64,000 nt of DNA from an uncultured Chitinophagaceae bacterium (GCA_936908745.1 CAKZFX010000011.1:62001-126000), one strand, 5' to 3'; counted from the first letter of the stretch, positions 43,225-52,197 are shown. Notes: generated by a model from the sequence alone, not told the origin. Numbers and translations are program-made.

Positions 43225-45480
43225 TTATAAACCGTTATTGATTACTTCATCGCTTCTATCCACACCAAAGCTGATAAAGGCGCCGATAAATACAAACATT
43301 CTCGACGTGGGCACAATCGCTTCTTTGCGATAGCCATTGTATGAATATTGATACCCGTACGTCTGTTTCAGGTTAAAGATATTGCTCACCTGCAACACAT
43401 ACACGGCAAATGACTTTGCGTTTTGCTTGCCGATAAAAGGCAGATAATTCAACGAAAAACTCACATTGTGATAATCCGGTATCGTTCCCCTGTCGTTAAA
43501 TTTATAATTGCTGCCATCAAAGCCGATATTATAATAAGGCCGGCCGCTGGCATAGTTATACGAACCGTTGAGGTTCATTTTCCATTTTTGCACAAAGCGT
43601 TTCACTACTAATGAGCCCGTATGTTTGGCCGCAAAGTTGGGTGTGATCGCAAAAGGGAAATTCAGGAAATCTCTTTTGGTATCAAGGTAGGAGTACGAAA
43701 TCCAGTAGTCTAAATTCTTCACCGTCTTTTTATCTCTCCAGAAAAACTCGATTCCTTTGGCATCTCCAAAACCATTATTGCTGGTCGCCAGTTCCTGGAA
43801 ATTAACCTGCCCTGTTTTTACAAGGTTGTCATATTTCTTATAAAAAATCTCTGTACGGAAGGATTGCTGGTTGGCCACTTTCTGGAATTGTAAAATATAA
43901 TGCGTGGCTTTCATAAAAGTCAGCGGGCTTTGCGAAGGCAAATATTTTCGCTCCGGGTTTTGGTAAAAGATACCATAGGCCAATGAAGCTTGTGAGCCTT
44001 TGCCTAATTTATAGGCCAGCGAAAGACGGGGCGCAAAATTCGTTTTGTCTAAAATCGAAGAGTGTTCAAAACGTCCGCCGGCTTTAGCGGCCAGGTCGTT
44101 GGTGATATAAATATCGCCTTCGGCAAACACCGCTTTGATCTGCTCTTTTACCGTGTTTGGATATTGCTGGTCATCATACGCTGTATAAACCAAATGATCA
44201 TTGCTGTAATTATACTCTGAACCAAAACGGATCGCACTCAATCCTTTCAGCTTTTTTTCCAGTACTACTTTTCCATTAAAATAGTTACCTCTTGTATCCA
44301 CTTTGAATCGCTTGAACTCTAAACCCGACAACTGCACGTCGTTTTTATCCATATCCTGCATGCCGCTTTGAATATCATCTTTGTTATTCGTGTAAGAAGC
44401 ACCCACATTTATCTTCCAGCGTCTGCCGAGGTTTTCTCTCCATGCCATATTATGATAATGGTTCTTATTGCCAATGGCAAAACGGTCGAGATAACCGAGT
44501 GAATCAATACTACGTGTGGTAAAAGCCAATCGGTTGCTGCTGAAATAACCATAATACTTCAGCATACCTGTCTTCGATGTTTTGATACGGAAATTGCCAT
44601 CGAAATTATGATAGGTCGGCGCTTTGGAATAATCCTGCTTTTGTTTGATCACTGCGAAGGCCAACCCCAAATTAGTATATGAATAGTTGACGCCCCATGA
44701 AGCCGTTTTTTGTTTGTTCAGTTTTTGAAAACCGGCATTGCCGCTCAATACACTTAATCCCAGGTTAGCAGATGATTGTTCAGGCAAATCAATAGACTCA
44801 AGAATTAATGCCGATGACAGCGCCTGTCCATACAATGCAGAGTAACCACCCGTGCTGAAAACAGTTCCTTTAAAAATAAAAGGAGAGAAACGACCAAACT
44901 GTGCAATATTGGGTACACTGCTGTAAAAGAAATTGTTTACAAGTGTTCCATCAATAAATGTTTTTGTTTCGGCCGCTGTTCCACCCCGCACAAATAAACC
45001 TTCGCTCTCTCCCACCTGCTGCGCACCGGGCAGTGTTTTTAAGGCGCCGGTGATATCGCCATTGGCGCTGGCCGTTGTTACAATATCAATCGGGTCAAGG
45101 ACTGCTGCCGCTCTTTTGCGATCACTGGCCTCAAAAGTACCGGCTGTCAGCACAACAGCGCTTAACTCTGTTATTTCTTCTTTCAATTGTATATCAATGG
45201 ACACACTGCTTCCTTCCAGTTTTATTTTTTGCTCAAACGATTTATAACTGATCAAAGAAGCTGCCAGTACCTGTTCTCCTTTTTCGTATGTTTTGAAAGA
45301 ATAGCGGCCCGACGAATCAGACACGCCACCATCATAGCTATCCTTGATAGTGAGATTCACTCCCCTCAGCGGGTTTCCTTTATTATCCTTTACAACGCCT
45401 TTTACCGTTGTTTGTGAAAAAGCGACAGCAGCAGTCAGCGTAAAAACCATGGGCAGCAGGGCTGCAACGAGGCGGTTCAT
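43225..45480 (-). CDS. TonB-dependent outer-membrane receptor
   Basis: 751 residues. Signal peptide (MNRLVAALLPMVFTLTAAVA), a carboxypeptidase-regulatory-like domain (KGVVKDNKGNPLRGVNLTIK, residues ~28-105), a plug domain (GALKTLPGAQQVGESEGLFV RGG, ~140-230) and a 22-stranded barrel are recognised. It imports a ligand across the outer membrane with TonB energy; there is no SusD-like partner, so an iron chelate or small ligand is as likely as a glycan. An excellent TTTG-N20-TATGTTTG promoter lies just upstream. Confidence 0.92.
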   Translation of the reverse strand: MNRLVAALLPMVFTLTAAVAFSQTTVKGVVKDNKGNPLRGVNLTIKDSYDGGVSDSSGRYSFKTYEKGEQVLAASLISYKSFEQKIKLEGSSVSIDIQLKEEITELSAVVLTAGTFEASDRKRAAAVLDPIDIVTTASANGDITGALKTLPGAQQVGESEGLFVRGGTAAETKTFIDGTLVNNFFYSSVPNIAQFGRFSPFIFKGTVFSTGGYSALYGQALSSALILESIDLPEQSSANLGLSVLSGNAGFQKLNKQKTASWGVNYSYTNLGLAFAVIKQKQDYSKAPTYHNFDGNFRIKTSKTGMLKYYGYFSSNRLAFTTRSIDSLGYLDRFAIGNKNHYHNMAWRENLGRRWKINVGASYTNNKDDIQSGMQDMDKNDVQLSGLEFKRFKVDTRGNYFNGKVVLEKKLKGLSAIRFGSEYNYSNDHLVYTAYDDQQYPNTVKEQIKAVFAEGDIYITNDLAAKAGGRFEHSSILDKTNFAPRLSLAYKLGKGSQASLAYGIFYQNPERKYLPSQSPLTFMKATHYILQFQKVANQQSFRTEIFYKKYDNLVKTGQVNFQELATSNNGFGDAKGIEFFWRDKKTVKNLDYWISYSYLDTKRDFLNFPFAITPNFAAKHTGSLVVKRFVQKWKMNLNGSYNYASGRPYYNIGFDGSNYKFNDRGTIPDYHNVSFSLNYLPFIGKQNAKSFAVYVLQVSNIFNLKQTYGYQYSYNGYRKEAIVPTSRMFVFIGAFISFGVDRSDEVINNGL

Positions 45481-45505
45481 AGTAGAAATTTTTTTATTTT
45501 CAGAA

Positions 45506-45537
45506 CAAACATAAAGTAGTTTATATTATAAACCAAA
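45506..45537 (-). promoter_or_regulatory. Bacteroidota-type promoter of the TonB-receptor operon
   Basis: On the minus strand TTTG is followed after exactly 20 nt by TATGTTTG, both exact consensus matches. The likely start is about 20 nt upstream of the receptor ATG at 45480. Confidence 0.78.
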
Positions 45538-45548
45538 CTGAATTAAAT

Positions 45549-45574
45549 AAAAAAACCGCCCCTGATGGGGCGGT
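45549..45574 (-). terminator. Rho-independent terminator of the T9SS protein gene
   Basis: ACCGCCCC-TGAT-GGGGCGGT (8-bp stem, 4-nt loop) followed by seven T on the minus strand. It sits between the stop of the 433-residue T9SS gene (45597) and the next operon's promoter (45506-45537). Confidence 0.9.
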
Positions 45575-45596
45575 AACCGTCCAGAAAGAAAATATC

Positions 45597-46898
45597 TTAT
45601 TGTTTTACAATCTTTTGTTGAGCCACCTCAGTTCCACAAACCACTTTCACCACATATACACCCGGCTGCATGGCTTTGAAATCAAAGTTCTCTGTTTGGC
45701 TGGCAGCCGACACCATTTTCCTGTTTACTACCATACCCGCTGCATTGATCACTTCATAGCTTACTTGTTTATTCTGCCAGTTTGCAGGCACTGTAACACG
45801 CAGATCAGAAACAACAGGGTTAGGATAAGTAAGGATGCTGACTATATTCTCATTTGGTTTGCTCACACGCACTGTACGCACCGCAGAATAATCTGTTTTA
45901 CCATCCACATCCACCATACGCAACCTGTAGTAGATAACAGTTGCAGACAGGTTGCCGATATTATCAGGATAAGAGTACACATTTCTTGCATTGCTGTTGC
46001 CCATTGCAAACACCATTGCCACGTCCGAATAATTAGTACCATCCACACTTCTTTCCACTACAAAATGACTTGCGTTTTCTTCCATCAAAGAAGCCCATTT
46101 CAGGTCCACTTTTTTTGCAGACGCCAATGTAGCGTTGAAGAATTCCAGTTTGATAGGTAATACGATCTGCTGATCAGGATAATTAAATCCTTTCATGTAT
46201 AAGCTGTACTGCCTGTCGGTGCTGCCTGAGTTTAATAATGTAGTGGCACCGAATTTCGTAGTAAAAGAATTTACATTGGATTTACGTACGCTATACATGT
46301 TGCCCATTGCAGAAGTATCGATATCCGTTCTTTCAATACCCAATATATTCTCACCACGGAATTTGCCCAGCAACAGGTTCAATAAAGAAATATCCAATGT
46401 AGTACCCATATAAGAAGCATTGCCACCACCCAGGTTAATTTCCGCGAATTCTTTCAGGCGTGCGTTACCATCAATATCCACGGCTGTTCCGTTCAATGAG
46501 TCAATTGACTGCACCGCATTTGTCAACGCATTATAAAAAGTAAAAGAGAATACAGCATAAGCACGGCCTGTTCCTGATGGGATTTGTATTTCTGGTTGAA
46601 AAGCATCCACATAACCCAGTCTTGCAGTGTTATCATCAATCTTAGTCACTTTTGCTCCACCTACCAGGCTGTCAATTTTCACCAGTGCATATACATTAGG
46701 CAACACGTTAGAAAATTTGTAAATAGAATTTACTTTCAGGTTAGTGCTGTTGGCCGTTTGCAATTCCGGGTTTTTAAATACAAGGCCGTTAGCACCAGAT
46801 ACAGATTGAGCAGAAAGATTAAAAGCGATTGCTAAAATGAAGATTGTAAGAATAGCCGTTTTAAAAGATGGCTTTACACTGAGTACAGTTGTTTTCAT
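45597..46898 (-). CDS. T9SS-secreted protein, function unknown
   Basis: 433 residues with a signal peptide (MKTTVLSVKPSFKTAILTIF through SAQ). The N-terminal ~250 residues are a predicted surface domain without a recognised family (e.g. LGYVDAFQPEIQIPSGTGRA). An FN3-like segment (VDLKWASLMEENASHFVVER) and a T9SS type A sorting domain (LTYPNPVVSDLRVTVPANW, MQPGVYVVKVVCG) follow. The promoter at 47066-47097 gives a ~160-nt leader. Confidence 0.88.
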   Translation of the reverse strand: MKTTVLSVKPSFKTAILTIFILAIAFNLSAQSVSGANGLVFKNPELQTANSTNLKVNSIYKFSNVLPNVYALVKIDSLVGGAKVTKIDDNTARLGYVDAFQPEIQIPSGTGRAYAVFSFTFYNALTNAVQSIDSLNGTAVDIDGNARLKEFAEINLGGGNASYMGTTLDISLLNLLLGKFRGENILGIERTDIDTSAMGNMYSVRKSNVNSFTTKFGATTLLNSGSTDRQYSLYMKGFNYPDQQIVLPIKLEFFNATLASAKKVDLKWASLMEENASHFVVERSVDGTNYSDVAMVFAMGNSNARNVYSYPDNIGNLSATVIYYRLRMVDVDGKTDYSAVRTVRVSKPNENIVSILTYPNPVVSDLRVTVPANWQNKQVSYEVINAAGMVVNRKMVSAASQTENFDFKAMQPGVYVVKVVCGTEVAQQKIVKQ

Positions 46899-47368
46899 TG
46901 CGTTAGGGTGTTTAGGGTTCCGGATCAGGAGATACCTTGTTAGAGCGCAATGGAAACCGACGTTTTGAGAGAGAAAGCTATCCGGGTAGTAAAAACCCGT
47001 TACTGGATGGCTTGTTTCATGGTCGGATTACGTTGTTTTCTGTAGGGCATCTTCGAATACGAGCACAAACATAATATGTGGTTTTTACTGTTGCAAATTT
47101 TTCGAGAAAATTTTCGCATGAAACATCGTGTTTTTACGATTTTCAATTTTTATTTACTTGAATAACAATTAGTTATTTTTAAAAAATTTTCAAAAAATTT
47201 ATCCCTTTTCGGCCTTTTCCGGGTAGAAAAACGATGTTTTTAACTGTAGGCCGTCTTTTCTGATGTAGATTTTACGATCAGTAAGGCTGGTAAAAATGCT
47301 GTTGTTACGATTTATCATCAACTGTCGGGGCTGACAGTGATTCGTAATTTTACGGTACGTCTCGAAAC
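46899..47368. other. AT-rich upstream region of the T9SS protein gene
   Basis: 470 bp without a gene. It contains the consensus promoter at 47066-47097 and AT-rich segments such as AAAAAATTTTCAAAAAATTT (47180-47199). The part between the promoter and the atpA terminator has no recognisable motif. Confidence 0.6.
47066..47097 (-). promoter_or_regulatory. Bacteroidota-type promoter of the 433-residue T9SS gene
   Basis: On the minus strand TTTG (47094-47097 complement) is followed after exactly 20 nt by TATGTTTG (47066-47073 complement). This is the best promoter match in the window, identical in boxes to the one before the TonB-receptor operon. Confidence 0.8.
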
Positions 47369-47396
47369 AAAAAAAGCAACCCGTAGGTTGCTTTTT
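47369..47396 (-). terminator. Rho-independent terminator of the ATP synthase operon
   Basis: AAAAAGCAACC-CGTA-GGTTGCTTTTT forms a long hairpin with a T run on the minus side, 18 bp past the atpA stop. Confidence 0.9.
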
Positions 47397-47414
47397 GTAT
47401 GCTTTGTTACAAGA

Positions 47415-48995
47415 TTAAGCTTTGTAAGAAGGGATCAGGCTGTTGGCCAGTTCCACCATTTTCTTAACGCCATCTTCAGGCAGGTTTCCTTTTTTGAACT
47501 CAGCCATTACATCTGGTAATTTGGTTTCCATTTCCATCAGGAAGTGCTCTTCAAACTCTCTTACTCTTTTCACTGCCACTTCTCTCAGCAAACCATTTGT
47601 ACCCAAATAGATGATCGCTACTTGTTTTTCTACTGCGAAAGGTGAATACTGTGGTTGTTTCAGGATCTCCACGTTTCTTGCACCTTTATCAATTACGTTC
47701 TTTGTAGCAGCATCGAGGTCACCACCGAATTTAGAGAACGCTTCCAGCTCACGGTACAACGCCTGGTCCAGTTTCAGCGTACCCGCTACTTTCTTCATTG
47801 ATTTGATCTGCGCATTACCACCCACACGGCTTACCGAGATACCTACGTTGATCGCAGGACGGATACCAGACAGGAACAGGTTCGACTCCAGGAAGATCTG
47901 TCCGTCGGTGATAGAGATCACGTTGGTAGGGATATAAGCTGATACGTCACCAGCCTGTGTTTCGATGATAGGAAGGGCTGTTAAAGAACCACCACCTTTC
48001 ACCAAATGTTTGATTGAATCAGGAAGATCGTTCATGTTCTTAACGATCTCGTCGTTGTTGATCACTTTCGCAGCTCTTTCCAGCAAACGGCTGTGCAGGT
48101 AGAATACATCACCCGGATACGCCTCACGGCCCGGAGGACGACGCAACAGCAATGATACCTCGCGGTAAGCCACCGCTTGTTTAGACAGATCATCATAGAT
48201 AATCAGTGCAGGGCGACCGGTATCACGGAAGAACTCACCGATAGCAGCACCCGCAAACGGAGCGTAGAACTGCAAAGGAGCAGGATCAGAAGCAGAAGCC
48301 GCAACGATGGTTGTGTATTCCATCGCACCATTGTCCTGTAATGTTTTCATTACACCGGCAATAGTAGATGCTTTCTGACCGATCGCTACATATATACAAT
48401 AAACAGGCTTGCCTGCTTTGAAAAATTCTTTCTGGTTGATGATCGTATCCAGTGCGATCGCCGTTTTACCTGTCTGGCGGTCACCGATGATCAGCTCACG
48501 TTGTCCACGACCGATCGGGATCATCGCATCGATCGCTTTGATACCAGTTTGCAGGGGCTCTTTTACCGGCTCACGGAAAATTACACCCGGCGCTTTTCTT
48601 TCCAGCGGCATTTCATACAATTCACCGCTGATCGGGCCTTTACCATCGATCGGCTGTCCCAATGTATTTACCACACGTCCTACCATGCCTTCGCCTACTT
48701 TGATAGAAGCGATCTGGTTGGTACGTTTCACTTTTGCACCTTCTTTGATATTACCGCTTTCACCCATCAATACCACACCTACATTGTCTTCTTCAAGGTT
48801 CAGGGCAATAGCACGAACACCATTTTCAAATTCTACCAGCTCACCATAACGCACGTTACCTAATCCATACACACGGGCGATACCATCACCTACTTGCAAT
48901 ACAGTACCCACTTCTTCCAAATCGGCATGGGCATTAAAGTTGCTCAGCTGCTGGCGCAGGATGGCACTTATTTCATCTGGTTTAATCTCTGGCAT
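47415..48995 (-). CDS. atpA: ATP synthase subunit alpha
   Basis: 526 residues. The nucleotide-binding GDRQTGKTAIALDT P-loop, PAINVGISVSRVGG and LLRRPPGREAYPGDVFY motifs identify the F1 alpha subunit. It is the last gene of the operon read from atpB. A terminator follows directly; no atpG (gamma) gene is adjacent, unlike the usual atpA-atpG order. Confidence 0.98.
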   Translation of the reverse strand: MPEIKPDEISAILRQQLSNFNAHADLEEVGTVLQVGDGIARVYGLGNVRYGELVEFENGVRAIALNLEEDNVGVVLMGESGNIKEGAKVKRTNQIASIKVGEGMVGRVVNTLGQPIDGKGPISGELYEMPLERKAPGVIFREPVKEPLQTGIKAIDAMIPIGRGQRELIIGDRQTGKTAIALDTIINQKEFFKAGKPVYCIYVAIGQKASTIAGVMKTLQDNGAMEYTTIVAASASDPAPLQFYAPFAGAAIGEFFRDTGRPALIIYDDLSKQAVAYREVSLLLRRPPGREAYPGDVFYLHSRLLERAAKVINNDEIVKNMNDLPDSIKHLVKGGGSLTALPIIETQAGDVSAYIPTNVISITDGQIFLESNLFLSGIRPAINVGISVSRVGGNAQIKSMKKVAGTLKLDQALYRELEAFSKFGGDLDAATKNVIDKGARNVEILKQPQYSPFAVEKQVAIIYLGTNGLLREVAVKRVREFEEHFLMEMETKLPDVMAEFKKGNLPEDGVKKMVELANSLIPSYKA

Positions 48996-49018
48996 ATCTT
49001 AATTTTTATTCTTTTAAA

Positions 49019-49582
49019 TTATCTGATCTTATAAATAAAATCGTTGTTCTCAAATTGCTTGGCCACTGCTTTCAGGTCATAAGCGATGCTGGCATCCACC
49101 AGTTGATCATCTACCTGCAACACAAAACCACCGATCAGGCTTTCGTCCACTTTTTCTTCCACTTCCACATTTTCAAAACCACCGCTTTGTTTTACCTGGG
49201 CAACGATCGCATTTTTTACCGCATCACTTACAGGAGAAGCCGTTGTCAGTTTGATCGTTTTAATATTCTTATGCTCTTTGTAACCTGCAATAAATGCAGC
49301 GATGACTTCAGGTAAGTTCGCTTCCCGTCCTTTGCTGATCAGCAGTGCATTGAATGCCGCGGTGATCTCGCTGATATTACCCGCAGTAACCGCTTCAACG
49401 ATCTTTTTCTTCGTATCCGCTTTGATGATCGGGCTGCGCAACAGGTTTATAAAGTCACGGTTGCTTTTGCAAACAGCCTGTAACCATTGCATATCTGCAA
49501 ACACTTTTTCCAGCTGACCTTTCTCAATAGCAAGATCAATCAGGGATTTGGCGTACCGGGATGCTAAACGTGGATTAGGCAT
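49019..49582 (-). CDS. atpH: ATP synthase subunit delta
   Basis: 187 residues. N-terminal PNPRLASRYAKSLIDLAIEK and C-terminal SLIGGFVLQVDDQLVDASIA match the delta (OSCP) subunit, which connects the peripheral stalk (b) with F1. It starts after an interspersed inverted repeat (49596-49667) that separates it from atpF. Confidence 0.95.
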   Translation of the reverse strand: MPNPRLASRYAKSLIDLAIEKGQLEKVFADMQWLQAVCKSNRDFINLLRSPIIKADTKKKIVEAVTAGNISEITAAFNALLISKGREANLPEVIAAFIAGYKEHKNIKTIKLTTASPVSDAVKNAIVAQVKQSGGFENVEVEEKVDESLIGGFVLQVDDQLVDASIAYDLKAVAKQFENNDFIYKIR

Positions 49583-49595
49583 AGTTTATAATTAG

Positions 49596-49667
49596 AAATG
49601 TGAGAAAGTGGAGATGTGGAAATTAATTTCAATTTCCACATTCGCACACTTACACATTTTCACATTT
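49596..49667. repeat. Interspersed imperfect inverted repeat between atpF and atpH
   Basis: AAATGTGAGAAAGTGGAGAT / GTGGAAATT on the left and AATTTCCACATTCGCACACT / TACACATTTTCACATTT on the right form an imperfect ~28-bp inverted repeat around a 6-nt AT centre. It lies within the atp operon without breaking any gene. The GTGAGAAAGTG step is unlike the other repeat families in the window. Confidence 0.78.
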
Positions 49668-49669
49668 GA

Positions 49670-50164
49670 TTAGTTCAGTTTTACTTCGTCAATCAGGCCT
49701 TTGATATGCGCCTCTTGTGCGTCTTTGCCGCCCAATTCTTTTCTCAGCACTTTTTCGCTTACTTCCAGCACCAGTTTACCTACCTGGTTTTTCACCTCGG
49801 TCAGTGCGGCCATTTTCTGTGCGTTGATGGCAGTTTGCGCTTCGGCAACAATTTTACCCGCTTCAACCTTTGCCTGTTCTTTTGCTTCGTTGATAATACG
49901 GTCTTTTGTTTCTCTTGCTTCTTTCAGCAATTGTGCTCTTTCTTCACGGGCTTTAGATAATAAAGCTTCGTTTTCGTTTTGCATTTGCGCCATCTCCGCT
50001 TTTACTTTTTCAGCAGCAGCGATAGAGTTAGCGATATTGCTTTCACGCTCATTCAGCGATTTCAGGATCGGCTTCCATGCAAATTTTTTCAACAGCAGGA
50101 ATACGATAATGAAAGCAACGAGTGTCCAGACAAAAAAACCAAGATGAGGAGTTAACAAACTCAT
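49670..50164 (-). CDS. atpF: ATP synthase subunit b
   Basis: 164 residues. One N-terminal transmembrane helix (LGFFVWTLVAFIIVFLLLKK) followed by a long charged coiled coil rich in Glu, Lys and Ala; standard b subunit of the peripheral stalk. Confidence 0.96.
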   Translation of the reverse strand: MSLLTPHLGFFVWTLVAFIIVFLLLKKFAWKPILKSLNERESNIANSIAAAEKVKAEMAQMQNENEALLSKAREERAQLLKEARETKDRIINEAKEQAKVEAGKIVAEAQTAINAQKMAALTEVKNQVGKLVLEVSEKVLRKELGGKDAQEAHIKGLIDEVKLN

Positions 50165-50254
50165 GGTATATAATTAAAACTTGTCAAAAATCATTTAAAA
50201 GAACTGCACCTTTAGCCCTGTGCTTCAGGCGCAGCACTGAGTTGGGAAGTATGA

Positions 50255-50506
50255 TTACTTCAATACTGCCAGCAAACCTGCAATAACCGCGAAAAGGGCA
50301 ACACCCTCTACGAATGCAGCAGTCAGGATCATACCACCACGGATGTCGTTTGCAGCTTCCGGCTGACGGGCAATCGCTTCTGTAGCGCCTTTACCAATCT
50401 GACCGATACCGATACCTGCGCCAATCGCAGCTAAACCGGCACCTACTGCGCCACCAAAGTGTGACCAGCTTCCGGAAACTTCTAACAGGACGTTCATTAA
50501 ATCCAT
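50255..50506 (-). CDS. atpE: ATP synthase subunit c
   Basis: 83 residues, two transmembrane helices. The Gly-rich GLAAIGAGIGIGQIGKG motif of the first helix and the ion-binding Glu in AAFVEGVALFAVI of the second are intact. The residues after Glu (Gly-Val) lack the Ser/Thr pair of Na+-binding c rings, so proton coupling is expected. Confidence 0.96.
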   Translation of the reverse strand: MDLMNVLLEVSGSWSHFGGAVGAGLAAIGAGIGIGQIGKGATEAIARQPEAANDIRGGMILTAAFVEGVALFAVIAGLLAVLK

Positions 50507-50540
50507 GATTCTGATATTTATTGATTAAAAAAAACGATTA

Positions 50541-51635
50541 TTAATGATTCTCTTCTTCAAAATGATGATCACCGATAGCCTGGCTGATAAACACTGCTGT
50601 CAGGTTGGTGAAGATGTAAGCCTGGATAAAGGCTACCAACACCTCGATGATATAGATAAACACTGCAAAAGCAATACTCACCGGCGTAAACGCCACACCC
50701 GCCACTTTGGTCATTTCAGCAAAAATGAAAATCAAACTCACAAAGCTCAGGATGATGATGTGACCCGCCGTCATGTTGGCAAACAAACGAATGATCAGGG
50801 CGAAAGGCTTGGTGAATACACCGAGCAATTCCACCGGCAGCATCAATATTTTAACCGGCACCGGCACACCAGGAAACCAGAATACGTGGCCCCAGAAATG
50901 TTTGTTGGTGCTGAATAAGATCACAATTAAAGAGATCAGGCCTAATACAGCGGTGAAGGCGATATTACCTGTTACGTTGGCCGCACCCGGCAACAGGCCA
51001 AAGATGTTGTTGATCAGGATAAAGAAAAACACCGTAAGCAGGTAAGGCAGGTATTTTTTATACTTATGGCTTAGGTTGGGTTTAGCAATATCATCACGTA
51101 CAAACATGATAACCGGCTCCACCGCATTTTGCAAACCTTTTGGCGCTGAAGTAACACCAATGCCGTTTTTATATTTCCGGGCAATGCCTTTTAATAAGAA
51201 GAATAAAACAGCCAGTGCAAGGAACATCTGCACTACGTTCTTTGTCAATGAAAAGTCGTACACTTTTACCGTCTCGTCCACATTTCCGTTTGCATCTACC
51301 GGAACGATATCATGGCCCACTAATTTGTAACCTTCATGTGCATGTTCGCCATGATGGAATTTGGAAGACATAAACAAAGAAAAACCTCTTTGCGGGGAGT
51401 ATAAAATCACAGGCAAAGGCAGGGTAGCATGAAAATCTTCGCCGTGTTCTTTTTTAATGGTAAAAAAGTGAAACTCATGGGCATCGGCGATGTGGTCCAG
51501 CATCTCTTTTCCCGGATCAAATTTGCTTTCATTGCCCTCACCGCCGCCCGCAAAGGCAACAGAGGAAGATAACAGTAAAAAAAGGCTAAAAGCCGCTACA
51601 GTAAAGGATTTGAACCGAAATGTAAGCATACCCAT
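50541..51635 (-). CDS. atpB: ATP synthase subunit a
   Basis: 364 residues. It has a Bacteroidota-type extended N-terminus with a cleavable signal peptide (FTVAAFSLFLLLSSSVAFAG) and a ~130-residue periplasmic region before the transmembrane part. The conserved Arg is in ALIIRLFANMTAGH. It is the first gene of atpB-E-F-H-A. A TATCTTTG promoter-like box sits at 51650-51657. ATG at 51629 (MLTF) is an alternative start. Confidence 0.95.
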   Translation of the reverse strand: MGMLTFRFKSFTVAAFSLFLLLSSSVAFAGGGEGNESKFDPGKEMLDHIADAHEFHFFTIKKEHGEDFHATLPLPVILYSPQRGFSLFMSSKFHHGEHAHEGYKLVGHDIVPVDANGNVDETVKVYDFSLTKNVVQMFLALAVLFFLLKGIARKYKNGIGVTSAPKGLQNAVEPVIMFVRDDIAKPNLSHKYKKYLPYLLTVFFFILINNIFGLLPGAANVTGNIAFTAVLGLISLIVILFSTNKHFWGHVFWFPGVPVPVKILMLPVELLGVFTKPFALIIRLFANMTAGHIIILSFVSLIFIFAEMTKVAGVAFTPVSIAFAVFIYIIEVLVAFIQAYIFTNLTAVFISQAIGDHHFEEENH

Positions 51636-51649
51636 CCTGAAATTTGCCG

Positions 51650-51657
51650 CAAAGATA
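51650..51657 (-). promoter_or_regulatory. Putative -7 element of the ATP synthase operon
   Basis: TATCTTTG on the minus strand matches TAnnTTTG, 15 nt upstream of the atpB ATG. The leader would be very short. Confidence 0.5.
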
Positions 51658-51697
51658 AGGGTGGGAACATGAAAAACCTTGAATTTACAGACCTAAA

Positions 51698-52189
51698 CTA
51701 AAGAAGGCCGGGATTTTCCTCCCGAAGCTTTTTTATACGTTCCAAATAGATCACATCTAATTGATCCTTAGACCTGTTTACCGCTTTTTTATTAGCAATA
51801 AGGTGGTTGATGTGGAGAAAAGGGACAATTACGTCATCAATATCTGCCTTGCTGGCCATTTCCAGGCACTCGTCAAACGAAAAACCTTCCAAACCCTTCA
51901 TGTCAAGCATCAGGTCCAGGCGGTAGCCATTATTTAAATTGAAGTTTGTCCAGCCGGGAACTATCTGCATAGTCGGCAGCATATAAAAATCAACCCCGGA
52001 ATATTCTTTAAACGCCTGCCGGTAATTCTCCCTGTTCACTTTACTGTCTTCTATCCAGACATCTATATCTTCTGTGCTGCGCTGGTATCCATTTAAGTTG
52101 GTAGCCACACCACCTACCATAATATATTTGACCGAATGCTTATTCAGGCAGCGCCAATAGCTAAGTAATTCTTCGTCAAAAATGTCCAT
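51698..52189 (-). CDS. Nucleotidyltransferase-fold protein
   Basis: 163 residues. The nucleotidyltransferase signature is present as VGGVATNLNGYQRSTEDIDV, with a third acidic site in YRLDLMLDM. It resembles small DUF6036/AbiEii-type nucleotidyltransferases. It starts 8 bp after the stop of a 90-residue acidic protein on the same strand, so a two-gene (possibly toxin-antitoxin) arrangement is plausible but not established. The activity could also be a kinase-like or uridylylating role. Confidence 0.78.
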   Translation of the reverse strand: MDIFDEELLSYWRCLNKHSVKYIMVGGVATNLNGYQRSTEDIDVWIEDSKVNRENYRQAFKEYSGVDFYMLPTMQIVPGWTNFNLNNGYRLDLMLDMKGLEGFSFDECLEMASKADIDDVIVPFLHINHLIANKKAVNRSKDQLDVIYLERIKKLREENPGLL

Positions 52190-52197
52190 TGGTCAAC

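Noticed and set aside
43225..45480. A Sus-like polysaccharide utilisation locus
   Set aside because: There is a TonB receptor but no SusD-like gene and no glycoside hydrolase near it.
46899..47368. A possible small gene in the AT-rich region upstream of the T9SS gene
   Set aside because: Short ORFs there lack start context and composition of coding sequence; the region is explained as promoter and leader.
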